Shown piece after piece: positions 1-7,790 of a stretch of 64,000 nt of DNA. The translations under genes were made by a program, and so were the position numbers. The notes beneath the pieces are model-generated. The model was not told the origin of the DNA, did no database searches, and saw only the letters and a program-made list of their open reading frames with translations. The DNA comes from Candidatus Poseidoniaceae archaeon. GTDB lineage: Archaea > Thermoplasmatota > Poseidoniia > Poseidoniales > Poseidoniaceae. Where the stretch lies: the NCBI GenBank assembly GCA_949372645.1, contig CASIAP010000010.1, forward strand, positions 86,404-150,403. Reading direction: 5' to 3'. How positions within the stretch are numbered: the first letter of the stretch is position 1; every line of letters starts with the position of its first letter.

Positions 1-2
1 GC

Positions 3-821
3 GATTTACAACTCGCAGACAGAATCACCCAATATGCGCCACTCGAAGGCGACCTTGAGAAAACCGCAGAAATCATCTTCCTTGTCCGCCCCGACTTCGT
101 AATTTTTGACGAAGTCCGACGCGCCCGGGATTTCGAAATATTCGCAGATGTTCGCCTCGCAGGCGTTGGTCTTCTTGGCGTAACGCACGCGAATTCCGCA
201 CTTGAAGCCATCCAACGGTTGATTGGAAAAGTCGAATTGGGCCTTGTAAGCCAAGTCCTCGACACCATTATCCACGTTGAAGCAGGCCAAATTCAACAAG
301 TCCTCGAATTACGAATGACCGTTAAACCCCCAACAGGGATGCAAGAAGAACTTGCACGACCAGTGATTGAAGTGGTTGAATTCCCAAGCGGAAAAATTAC
401 CCATGAAATGTTTGCTTTTGGTTCAGAAATCGCCGTAGTGCCGGTTGAAGGGCGCACTGCTGCCGGCGTATCACCACTCAAATCACTTGCTCGAGATCAG
501 TTGGTGCATATCATTCAGCAATGGGTTGGAGTCCAATGCCAAGTACAATTCAAGGGTGAAACCAGTGCAACAATTTACGCACCTCAAAACATGATATCTA
601 CTCTTATCGGCAAAGGTGGGGAAAACGTCCGCCAATTACAAGAAGAATTGGGAGGCATGCACCTCAATATCGAATCATTTGAAGATATGCCTGAAGGCCT
701 ACGAGCTCCTAAAAAGAACAACTGGGAAGAGGAATCGGACCGCCGCAGTAAAGAGAGCCGTTCCTGGGAAAACCAATCACGTGGCTCGAAACCTCGTAAA
801 GGTAAAAAGAATCGAAGATGA
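3..821 (+). CDS. PIN-ATPase-KH family protein, C-terminal part (gene enters from left edge)
   Basis: The open frame runs in from base 3, so the start lies outside the window; the track's ATG at 219 is internal. The visible part begins in an AAA-type ATPase core with a Walker B strand (FVIFDEVRRARDFE) and then a sensor-like segment (GVGLLGVTHANSA). Next comes a beta-rich region and a KH domain with the GxxG loop IGKGGENV. The tail is basic (SRGSKPRKGKKNRR). This order matches the archaeal PINc/VapC family ATPases, which have an N-terminal PIN nuclease domain, a secretion-type ATPase and a KH RNA-binding domain; the PIN domain would be upstream of the window. The probable role is RNA binding or processing in the cytosol, but substrates of the family are not established. 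The thermosome gene follows on the same strand after about 110 bases. Confidence 0.85.
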   Translation, partial: DLQLADRITQYAPLEGDLEKTAEIIFLVRPDFVIFDEVRRARDFEIFADVRLAGVGLLGVTHANSALEAIQRLIGKVELGLVSQVLDTIIHVEAGQIQQVLELRMTVKPPTGMQEELARPVIEVVEFPSGKITHEMFAFGSEIAVVPVEGRTAAGVSPLKSLARDQLVHIIQQWVGVQCQVQFKGETSATIYAPQNMISTLIGKGGENVRQLQEELGGMHLNIESFEDMPEGLRAPKKNNWEEESDRRSKESRSWENQSRGSKPRKGKKNRR

Positions 822-933
822 GTTCTTTTCTTTGCCCGTTGACGAATCACTTCACTGCCTCCGCTCTCGTTTTTCATAAAGAGGTTAAGCAAGAGAAAGG
901 GTTCATCTATGCGCTTCACCGCCGCATGAAGTG

Positions 934-2532
934 ATGGCTCAACGCAATGACGGCTCAGGGCGCGCACCCGTTGCGATTGTCCGTCCAACCACTTCAGTGA
1001 CGAGTGGCCCCGCCGTTACTCAAAAACTGGTGAATGCATCCGTTGCTTTTGGCAATCTACTCAAAGGAACTTTCGGACCAAACGGTCTTGACAAAATGAT
1101 GTACAAAACCAGTGGAGAGACCGCTGTAACCAACGATGGTGCGAAAATCGTTGCTGAACTTTTAGTAAAACACCCAGCAGCTAAGGCCTTTGTGCAACTT
1201 GCAGAATCCCAAGAGAATGCTTGTGGAGATGGAGTGACTGGCTGCCTCATCCTTGCCAGTGAACTGATGCGTGAAGCAGGGCGTCTACTCGAAAAGGGGC
1301 TTCACCCACTTTTGGTCGTTCAAGGCTACCAGGCGGCACTCGAAACCACCCTCAAGGTCTTGGACAATCGAGTCAAACGAATATCTCCCACTGATATCGA
1401 CCAACTTATTCTCGTTGCCAAAACAGCAATGACCGGAACTGCTGCAGAATCTGGCAGCGAACATCTTGCACGTTGTATCGTTGATGCCGCCCAAACAGTG
1501 GCCGGAGAAAGTAATGGTGTACTTCATGTTCGAACCGAAGATGTTCGAATGACAAAGCGCGGAGTTGGAACGCTTGCCGACACAGCGCTCCTACAAGGCC
1601 TTGTTTTAGAACGCCGTTTTGAACTTGATCGCATGCCTCGGAACCTCCCAGCAGGTAAGGTGGCCGTTGTTTCTTGCCCAATTGCTATGGAGCAAACCAC
1701 TCGCGCTGCAGAAATAGAAATATCTTCTCCAGATCAATGGGTTGACTTCATGGAAGCAGAGGAAAAAATCCTCGAAAAGAAAGCCCTTCGAGTTCTTGAA
1801 AGCGGAGCAACAATTGTCGTCTGTGCTGAGGAAATTGACCCACGCACTCTTCATCGTTTCGTTGACGCGGGATTATTTGTTCTCGCTGGTTTTGAACGTG
1901 CTGGGGCCGAGGATGTGGCCCTTGCCTCAGGTGGACAATTAGTTGACCACCTCGACGATCTCGATGCATCCACCTTGGGAAGTTTTGAATCGATGAGTGT
2001 CGAAGTTTTTGAGGGTGACGATGCTCGTAGAGAGCGCATCCATCTCAATTTCGGTAAAAACTCAGGCCTTGCTACAGTTGATGTTGGTGGTGGCGATGGT
2101 GTTGCAACAGAAGAAATCATCCGGGGGTTGTATGATGCATTGTGCTCAGTAACAAGTGCAATGGAAACTGGAGAGATTCTTTTGGGTGGTGGCAGCCTAC
2201 ATATTGCTGCAAGTCTTGCCATCAAAGATGCCGCTGAACAACATGGTGGACGGGAGCGTTTGGCAATGGAAGCATTTGCCCGAGCCCTCGAAGCCATACC
2301 TTCAGTTTTAATTTCAAATTCTGGTAACGACCAACTTGATTGTTTGCTTGAACTACGAGCTCAACATCGACAAGGTAGTACCGACTTCGGCGTAGCTGAA
2401 ACAGGCCTCTGTGAGCCGATTACAGAAGCTTGGGCCAGTGCAGAGACATTGGCGCATGGTATTGAAGCGGCCTGCGAAACGGCTTGTGGACTTTTACGAG
2501 TCGACCAAGTCATCTCGGCCCGGGGCGACTAA
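934..2532 (+). CDS. Thermosome (group II chaperonin) subunit, divergent
   Basis: A group II chaperonin subunit of 532 residues, close to the usual length of about 545. It would assemble into double-ring ATP-dependent folding chambers in the cytosol. The nucleotide-binding signatures are recognisable but altered: NDGAKI where thermosomes usually have NDGATI, and CGDGVTG where GDGTTS is usual. The C-terminal equatorial part is conserved (LYDALCSV, GREILAxEAFA-like GRERLAMEAFARALEAIP, then SGNDQLDCLLELR). The usual Gly/Met-rich C-terminal tail is missing and the protein ends VDQVISARGD. The track start is a GTG at 931; the ATG at 934 is the likelier start. This may be a specialised paralog rather than the main thermosome subunit, which is inferred from the changed motifs. 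Confidence 0.9.
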   Translation: MAQRNDGSGRAPVAIVRPTTSVTSGPAVTQKLVNASVAFGNLLKGTFGPNGLDKMMYKTSGETAVTNDGAKIVAELLVKHPAAKAFVQLAESQENACGDGVTGCLILASELMREAGRLLEKGLHPLLVVQGYQAALETTLKVLDNRVKRISPTDIDQLILVAKTAMTGTAAESGSEHLARCIVDAAQTVAGESNGVLHVRTEDVRMTKRGVGTLADTALLQGLVLERRFELDRMPRNLPAGKVAVVSCPIAMEQTTRAAEIEISSPDQWVDFMEAEEKILEKKALRVLESGATIVVCAEEIDPRTLHRFVDAGLFVLAGFERAGAEDVALASGGQLVDHLDDLDASTLGSFESMSVEVFEGDDARRERIHLNFGKNSGLATVDVGGGDGVATEEIIRGLYDALCSVTSAMETGEILLGGGSLHIAASLAIKDAAEQHGGRERLAMEAFARALEAIPSVLISNSGNDQLDCLLELRAQHRQGSTDFGVAETGLCEPITEAWASAETLAHGIEAACETACGLLRVDQVISARGD

Positions 2533-2609
2533 CTACTCCAAAACGCCAAAACTCCTCGGCGCTATGTTCAATATCATCGGACCAATGACTTCGATAATGG
2601 GAATCTTCG

Positions 2610-4253
2610 ATGAGCACTACCTCAACCCCGCAACCCCGTGCCTTGCTCAGTGTGTATGACAAAACCGGGATTGTAGAATTTGCTACATCTTTGTCAAAAC
2701 ACGGTTTCCAACTCGTATCTACGGGAGGAACAGCTCGTACACTTCGTGCAGCAGGTTTGGAGGTTATCGGCGTATCTGATGTGACTGGCCACCCAGAAAT
2801 ATTCGATGGGCGCGTAAAATCTCTTCACCCAGCAATCCATGGACCTCTTCTTGCCCGCCTTGAATCAGAAGAGGACCTGAAGGGTCTGGCAGAACTCGGC
2901 TACCCCCCCATCCAAATCGTCGCGTGTAATCTCTACCCCTTTTCAGCAGCAGCAGCACAGCAACCACCTTTGGAAGATTCCGCTCTTTTGGAAATGATCG
3001 ATATAGGCGGACCAACAATGGTTCGCGCCTCAGCCAAAAACCACCGCAACGTCATTATCGCCTGTAACCCCTCTCGGTATGATGAAATTATTTCCAATCT
3101 TCATTCGGCATCCGGTGTTCACTCGGTGGGGATGGACCTACGGCGTAGTCTTGCTCTGGATGCATACGAGCATACCGCTGCTTACGATTCAGCCATTGCC
3201 GACGAACTCCACGCCCGCTGGGTTGGCCGCCCGGAGCTGAGCGATGACACAGCTGAACAGACCGCCCGTCTACCCGCAACCCTCCTTGCATCAGCAGTCA
3301 AAACCCATTCCTTACGGTATGGTGAAAACAGCCACCAAGCCGCAGCATTGTATACCAATCCGCGTGAATTTGACAATCATTCAACCCTTGTTACTGCGCA
3401 CGTTGAGGGCGAAAAAGACATGTCATACAACAATTATTCCGATGCAGACGCCACACTTCGTCTTTGCAGAGCCTTGTCGACTGATGAATGGCCAAACACT
3501 CCACACGTGTGTGTAATCGTCAAGCACAACAATCCTTGCGGCGCAGCCTTAGGGTCGACACAAAAAGAAGCGTATGAAGCAGCATTAGCAAGTGACCCCG
3601 AATCAGCATTTGGTTCAATAATATGCTTTAATGAACCCCTTGAAGCGGACACGGCCGAAGCAATGGAACCTCTCTTTATCGAAGTGTTAATGGCACCAGC
3701 ATACAGTGAAGAGGCCAAAAAAATAGTGATGCAAAAGAAAAATCGCCGAATCCTCACCATCGAATCTCCAGGGAACCGCTTGGCCTCTCTTGAACGGATT
3801 CTCGTCCGTAAACCAATTGAGGGGGGCTGGCTTGTTCAAACCGAAGAAGCACCAGTGATTGACTGGGATAAAGCCAAAGTCGTGACCGAAAAATCACCAA
3901 GCGAGGAAGAAATAGCAAGTATGAAATTCGCAGTTCGAATTTGTGAACAAGTGAAATCGAATGCGATTGTCATGGTACAAGGCACTGCAACAGTAGGAAT
4001 CGGTCCAGGGCAAACCAGTCGAGTCGAGGCCGTTCGTATTGCGGCCCGCCGCGCAGGAGAACGTGCTAAAGGCTGCGTACTCGCTTCTGATGCATTCTTC
4101 CCGTTCAAAGATGGGCTTGAGCAAGCTGCAGATGCAGGCGCATCATCTATTGTTCAACCAGGTGGCTCAATTCGCGACCAAGAAGTCATCGATGCTGCCG
4201 ACCATCGTGGTATCTCGATGTTGTTCACGGGCCACAGGCTTTTCCGCCATTGA
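2610..4253 (+). CDS. purH: Bifunctional AICAR transformylase / IMP cyclohydrolase
   Basis: This enzyme catalyses the last two steps of IMP synthesis: formyl transfer from 10-formyltetrahydrofolate to AICAR, then ring closure to IMP. The N-terminal methylglyoxal-synthase-like cyclohydrolase domain (about residues 8-150) carries LVSTGGTA and GRVKSLHP. The transformylase domain has the KHNNPCGAA motif with catalytic Lys and His, and the C-terminus has the conserved SDAFFPF and VQPGGSIRDQEVI segments, ending GHRLFRH. Its 547 residues are slightly more than the bacterial norm of about 520. Many archaea use separate PurP/PurO enzymes, so a fused bacterial-type PurH is informative. purN, which uses the same cofactor, lies 0.8 kb downstream. 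Confidence 0.96.
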   Translation: MSTTSTPQPRALLSVYDKTGIVEFATSLSKHGFQLVSTGGTARTLRAAGLEVIGVSDVTGHPEIFDGRVKSLHPAIHGPLLARLESEEDLKGLAELGYPPIQIVACNLYPFSAAAAQQPPLEDSALLEMIDIGGPTMVRASAKNHRNVIIACNPSRYDEIISNLHSASGVHSVGMDLRRSLALDAYEHTAAYDSAIADELHARWVGRPELSDDTAEQTARLPATLLASAVKTHSLRYGENSHQAAALYTNPREFDNHSTLVTAHVEGEKDMSYNNYSDADATLRLCRALSTDEWPNTPHVCVIVKHNNPCGAALGSTQKEAYEAALASDPESAFGSIICFNEPLEADTAEAMEPLFIEVLMAPAYSEEAKKIVMQKKNRRILTIESPGNRLASLERILVRKPIEGGWLVQTEEAPVIDWDKAKVVTEKSPSEEEIASMKFAVRICEQVKSNAIVMVQGTATVGIGPGQTSRVEAVRIAARRAGERAKGCVLASDAFFPFKDGLEQAADAGASSIVQPGGSIRDQEVIDAADHRGISMLFTGHRLFRH

Positions 4254-4311
4254 ATGCCAAATCCGTATTTGAGGCCCGATTGTTTAAGGCAAGAACCGTG
4301 CCGCTTCAAGC

Positions 4312-4494
4312 ATGGGGCACCTCAAGGACATCAACAAAACTTATTTCCAACATTTAGTTGGAGCATGGCGGATGGCTTTTTGGTTCGGTTTTGGCAGCCT
4401 TCGATTAATCATTCACGGCCTTCTTCCAAATTTCGATGCCGAAGCAGGCCACTCTACTGTGCAAAAGTACGAAGGCTCTTCAAACGAGGATTAG
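4312..4494 (+). CDS. Small DUF6356-like protein
   Basis: A 60-residue protein starting MGHLKDINKTYFQH, followed by a hydrophobic stretch (AFWFGFGSLRLIIHGLLP) and a short polar tail. The pattern of HL..I..TY..H, a single amphipathic/hydrophobic helix and a conserved IHG.LP is like the small DUF6356 family known from bacteria; this is recognition by eye, not a search. The function is unknown, and a membrane-associated location is likely. It lies about 60 bases after purH on the same strand. Its TAG stop overlaps the stop codon of the convergent DUF454 gene. The longer overlapping ORF 4254-4613 in another frame was rejected in its favour. Confidence 0.6.
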   Translation: MGHLKDINKTYFQHLVGAWRMAFWFGFGSLRLIIHGLLPNFDAEAGHSTVQKYEGSSNED

Positions 4495-5006
4495 GCTGCA
4501 GTGGGCACTTTCCAACCCACCCACCAAACACCAATGATGGCGACAACAGCGATAAGTGTCTGGCCGAATCCCGGGTCTCCCGCTTTTGTAATTACCCAAA
4601 TCGAGGCGGTTGAAACTATAGAAATAATGCCCCCAATCACCACTTTAGAGTGGAAAGGCAACGCTTTTCCAGCTCGATAGTATTCTAAAAGGCTGGCACC
4701 AAATATACGATTGGTTAACAACCATTTGAACATTTTTTGACTTGATCGGGCATAACAATAGGCCGAAAGTACTAACCATGAGGTTGTTGGCCAGCCGGGG
4801 AGGAATATACCAATAACGGCGAAGAGAACTCCAAGACTCCCAATAATGATCCATACTCCACGGACAAAGGGGTTACGCGAAGGTTTGTGTTCATTGAGGA
4901 CACGTTGAATTATTTCTTCTTCAGCCAAATTGAGGAAAGGGTTTGAAGCAATTTCGCCGCCTTCTCCAGCACTCGCCGGAGAACTTGATGCCATCACTTC
5001 GCCCAT
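4491..5006 (-). CDS. DUF454 (YbaN-like) membrane protein
   Basis: A 171-residue protein with a soluble N-terminus of about 45 residues and then hydrophobic segments: GVWIIIGSLGVLFAVIGIFLPG, and a C-terminal pair around VVIGGIISIVSTASIWVI and TLIAVVAIIGVWWVGW. The core (GIFLPGWPTTSWLVLSAYCYARSS, then LLTNRIFGASLLEYYRAGKALP) matches the DUF454/YbaN inner membrane family (IGIFLPLLPTTPFLLLAAxCFARSS). The biochemical function of the family is unknown. The N-terminal extension is longer than in bacterial members. It is convergent with the DUF6356-like gene (4-base overlap) and divergent from purN, with about 90 bases to the preferred purN start. Confidence 0.88.
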   Translation of the reverse strand: MGEVMASSSPASAGEGGEIASNPFLNLAEEEIIQRVLNEHKPSRNPFVRGVWIIIGSLGVLFAVIGIFLPGWPTTSWLVLSAYCYARSSQKMFKWLLTNRIFGASLLEYYRAGKALPFHSKVVIGGIISIVSTASIWVITKAGDPGFGQTLIAVVAIIGVWWVGWKVPTAA

Positions 5007-5096
5007 GCCCCTCAGCCAATCCTATCGAGGGGTCCACAAAAAGTGATGGGCGCGCTTTTCCGAAGACCTCAAGGCATTTACAGGATAGCCCATGAT

Positions 5097-5747
5097 ATGA
5101 CCAGCGGCAAGGGTCCACTTCGCACGGGTCTCTCTTCTACTCCGATTCGCTGTGCCGTTTTTATTTCTGGGGCCGGTTCGGGCATGCACGCGATGGTCAC
5201 GCACCAACAAACACATTCTGAGTGTGGCCATCAGACCGTACTTGTCGTTTCAGACCAACCTGGAACCATTGGACTCAAGAAAGCCGAACATTTTGGCATT
5301 CCGGCGCATTGCATTCCACTCCCAGAAGAAGACAATCGCATTCTGCGCCGCCATCTCCACGAACAACAGATTCAACATCTCTTGGAAGAGTACAAAGTAG
5401 AGTTGATTCTTCTCAGTGGATATATGCGACTTCTATCGGCTGAGTTTGTAGGCCTATGGCCTCGACAAATTATCAACATCCACCCTTCACTCTTACCCGC
5501 ATTTCCCGGCGCACATGCACACCGCGACGTGGTAGCCGCCGGTGTTGAAGTATCTGGCTGCACAGTACACTACGTCGATGCAGGAATGGACTCGGGAGAA
5601 ATTCTTGATCAACGCCGAGTTCCTGTGTTCAATGATGATGATGAATCCTCTCTTGCCAACCGAGTTAAAATCGAAGAACATCAATTGTACCCCGAAGTAG
5701 TTGATAGAATCGCTCGCTCATTCAAGTCCAATCAAGAGGCGTATTGA
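5097..5747 (+). CDS. purN: Phosphoribosylglycinamide formyltransferase
   Basis: This enzyme transfers a formyl group from 10-formyltetrahydrofolate to GAR in step three of purine synthesis. The N-terminal Rossmann-like strand and substrate loop are VFISGAGSGMHAM. The catalytic site shows IINIHPSLLPAF (Asn and His) and GCTVHYVDAGMDSGEIL (the conserved Asp). The track start is GTG 5043, but residues before ATG 5097 (MTSGKGPL) do not belong to the fold, so 5097 is preferred. Even this leaves an extension of about 17 residues before the first strand. The 3' end overlaps the convergent MobA-like gene by 26 bases. Confidence 0.92.
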   Translation: MTSGKGPLRTGLSSTPIRCAVFISGAGSGMHAMVTHQQTHSECGHQTVLVVSDQPGTIGLKKAEHFGIPAHCIPLPEEDNRILRRHLHEQQIQHLLEEYKVELILLSGYMRLLSAEFVGLWPRQIINIHPSLLPAFPGAHAHRDVVAAGVEVSGCTVHYVDAGMDSGEILDQRRVPVFNDDDESSLANRVKIEEHQLYPEVVDRIARSFKSNQEAY

Positions 5748-6219
5748 AATTTTTCATTTGAGAAGCCAATCCCCCCGGGTCGAGTTCACGAAAAGCCGAA
5801 AAGAGTGATGAGATCTTACCGTCAGACGGACCTAACTCCCATTCAGATGGGCAATGTGCAAGCAAAGGCTGACGAACACCATTTTCATCCAAAGGCACTC
5901 CACCTCCACTCGACAATAAAAAATCTAAACCCTCGCGCTCTAATTGAAACGAGTCACATGAAATCAGTTGAATAGCCCCTTCGATGTTTCCAAAAACCCA
6001 CTCCAATACTTTAGACAACGAGTCACATGATGGTGGGTCTGGCCATGTTTCACCTTCAAACAATGATTGGCGAGCCCCTTCGCCGCATAACGTAACGATT
6101 CGTTCAACTCCGCACTGAGTTGCGAGTGTTCGTAACCGGGCAACACCCCCGCTCATCATCGCCTTATCCTGGCCCATACGGTGGCTTTTCCCACCTGCCA
6201 GGAGCACTACAGTTACCAT
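5722..6219 (-). CDS. MobA-like NTP transferase (molybdopterin guanylyltransferase type)
   Basis: A 165-residue protein opening with the nucleotidyltransferase signature LLAGGKSHRMGQDKA, the GTP-binding loop of the MobA/NTP_transf_3 family. The fold continues with VERIVTLCGEG and a GAIQLISCDSFQL segment where an active-site Asp is expected. MobA attaches GMP to molybdopterin; related enzymes act on other cofactors and sugars. The protein is shorter than typical MobA (about 190 residues) and no other molybdenum cofactor genes are visible nearby, so substrate identity is open. It is the last gene of a minus-strand cluster and follows the 69-residue ORF after 9 bases. Confidence 0.78.
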   Translation of the reverse strand: MVTVVLLAGGKSHRMGQDKAMMSGGVARLRTLATQCGVERIVTLCGEGARQSLFEGETWPDPPSCDSLSKVLEWVFGNIEGAIQLISCDSFQLEREGLDFLLSSGGGVPLDENGVRQPLLAHCPSEWELGPSDGKISSLFSAFRELDPGGLASQMKNFNTPLDWT

Positions 6220-6228
6220 CGAATCACC

Positions 6229-6438
6229 TCAAGTGAGGGTTTCAAGCCCATCTAATGCTGATTCGAGCTCAGCTAAGAGACTCCTTACGCGATCAAGTAA
6301 GGCTTTACGCTCCCTACTCGAACGTGCTTCAGGCAACCATTCCAGCAAACGGCGAACATCTTGTGCATCACGAGCTACTGTCCACTGAAGAACCGCTTCA
6401 AGCACAGGGTCGTCCGTGGGGAGAAATCGTTCACTCAT
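6229..6438 (-). CDS. Small helical protein of unknown function
   Basis: A 69-residue protein (MSERFLPTDDPVLEA...) with an ATG start and a predicted all-helical, Arg/Glu/Leu-rich body (RRLLEWLPEARSSRERKALL), likely a short helical bundle or coiled coil. No family was recognised. It sits 9 bases before the MobA-like gene and 26 bases after the HEAT-like gene on the same strand, so it is probably co-transcribed with both. The tight spacing is the main support that it is real. Confidence 0.6.
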   Translation of the reverse strand: MSERFLPTDDPVLEAVLQWTVARDAQDVRRLLEWLPEARSSRERKALLDRVRSLLAELESALDGLETLT

Positions 6439-6464
6439 AGACGCACGGTGTCAGAGCAAGGGCT

Positions 6465-7103
6465 TCAATTCTCCTGTGAAAGAATACGGTTACGAATCCT
6501 TTCAAACAATTCTCCACCTGCTGGAGCAGTTGATACAAGGCCACGGATTTCACAGAGTTCTTCTTTTCTTAATGAAAGAATTAATACGGCGACTTGATGC
6601 CAAAGTTTACTTTGCCCAGCCATTGCTATGAGCCACTGGTTGTCGGGTACTTCATGCCCACCGCGAACCAATTCTTCCCCAATCTCAAGTAAAGCCCCTA
6701 AGGGCTCTTGCTTCTTGAATAAATGAATGAAAGCCATCCAAGGGGACTCTCCTAATTCTTCCTCTGACATATTGGCAAGTAGTAATCCAACCAGGACAAG
6801 GTCTTCTTGCCCGTGGCGTTTCCAAAGCGATGGAATTAATTTCGCAACGCGGCGGATATTTCCTTCACCGCTGGTCAAGACCCAAGACGCGATATCGCGC
6901 ATTTCGGGATTAGGGCAGCCGTAGTGAAAGGAATATCCTCCAGAATGCGCCAGCAAGTCTGTTGACGGTTTCGTCATCATGCCTGGGACGCCAGAAACAT
7001 AGGCTCCCTTGAGGAATTTCAACATCTTCCTACGAGATCGAAGGAGTTTTGGTTGTGGCTCACCAAGGTAATGTGCCACTTTTTCATTCACTTCGACCAC
7101 CAT
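6465..7103 (-). CDS. HEAT/AlkD-like helical repeat protein, unknown function
   Basis: The track starts at TTG 7145, but ATG 7103 (MVVEVNEKVAHYLGE) gives a more natural protein of 212 residues and reduces the overlap with the upstream TerB-like gene to 20 bases. The body is a series of amphipathic helices (NPEMRDIASWVLTSGEGNIRR, LVLVGLLLANMSEEELG, LWHQVAVLILSLRKEE) resembling the HEAT-like repeats of DNA alkylation repair-like proteins. No catalytic residues were identified. The overlap implies translational coupling with the TerB-like protein. Confidence 0.6.
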   Translation of the reverse strand: MVVEVNEKVAHYLGEPQPKLLRSRRKMLKFLKGAYVSGVPGMMTKPSTDLLAHSGGYSFHYGCPNPEMRDIASWVLTSGEGNIRRVAKLIPSLWKRHGQEDLVLVGLLLANMSEEELGESPWMAFIHLFKKQEPLGALLEIGEELVRGGHEVPDNQWLIAMAGQSKLWHQVAVLILSLRKEELCEIRGLVSTAPAGGELFERIRNRILSQEN

Positions 7104-7620
7104 CGGAGGCCTTCTTCCGAACGGTATCAAAAATATCGCCAACAAGCCCTACCGAATCGCGTAGGGTATGGAGCATTTTATCGACAACACTCGGGTCTTC
7201 GAATTTCTCTTTTACAATCTCACGCAACTGCGTCTCGATATTTTGATGCTCAACATCATCGATTTCAAACGTTGAGCGCAGATGGGCAAGAACCCGAAAC
7301 TCGTCTCGTGAAAGAGAAGCATTAACAATAGCTACTTCGAATACCTTGGTGTACACTTCACGCGCTTTTTGCTTGGACACGAGCTCGCCAGGTTCAGATT
7401 CTGTATTGCCCTGTATTGCTTTGTAGATGAGTGCAGGTTGCTCTTCAGTGAGTTCGAGGGCACTGGCCAGCTTGATGGTGAGGCGCTTCTCCTCACGTGT
7501 GAGACGCCCGTCGGCAAGCATGACCTCTACAGTACTGCGAAATACATCCAAGTTTCGAGAGTTGGAGGTCGTCACGTGTAATGGGAGAACGCTTCTGTTC
7601 TTCAAACTCTTGTATGCCAA
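7084..7620 (-). CDS. TerB-like tellurite-resistance domain protein, two repeats
   Basis: A 178-residue acidic helical protein. Two homologous TerB/DjlA-like segments are visible: one around residues 27-70 (MLADGRLTREEKRLTIKLA) and a second around 90-135 (AIVNASLSRDEFRVLAHLR). The DGxLtxeE pattern is the hallmark of TerB-like domains, which bind divalent metal through acidic residues and are linked to stress and membrane-associated complexes. The second copy has lost the Asp-Gly pair (NAS), so it may not bind metal. The start is uncertain: the track uses TTG 7620, with a GTG at 7575 as the alternative. It heads the minus-strand cluster and is divergent from dnaG across about 170 bases. Confidence 0.7.
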   Translation of the reverse strand: MAYKSLKNRSVLPLHVTTSNSRNLDVFRSTVEVMLADGRLTREEKRLTIKLASALELTEEQPALIYKAIQGNTESEPGELVSKQKAREVYTKVFEVAIVNASLSRDEFRVLAHLRSTFEIDDVEHQNIETQLREIVKEKFEDPSVVDKMLHTLRDSVGLVGDIFDTVRKKASDGGRSE

Positions 7621-7790
7621 ATAAAGAGATTAAGCGCCAAATCCGTAAGAGGATTGAAAAGGAGTCGACAGCTGGAGTAACTATCCACCTCCCTTTCACG
7701 CAGTGTGAATCCGTTCACAATTGCAGCAAATGAGCGATTGGCTCCGGTCAGTCTTTTTGCAATGGGATGTCGATAGAAGGAGAAATTAAA

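Noticed and set aside
4254-4613. 119-codon + strand ORF after purH
   Set aside because: It overlaps both the DUF6356-like frame and the DUF454 gene, has odd composition and resembles no family.
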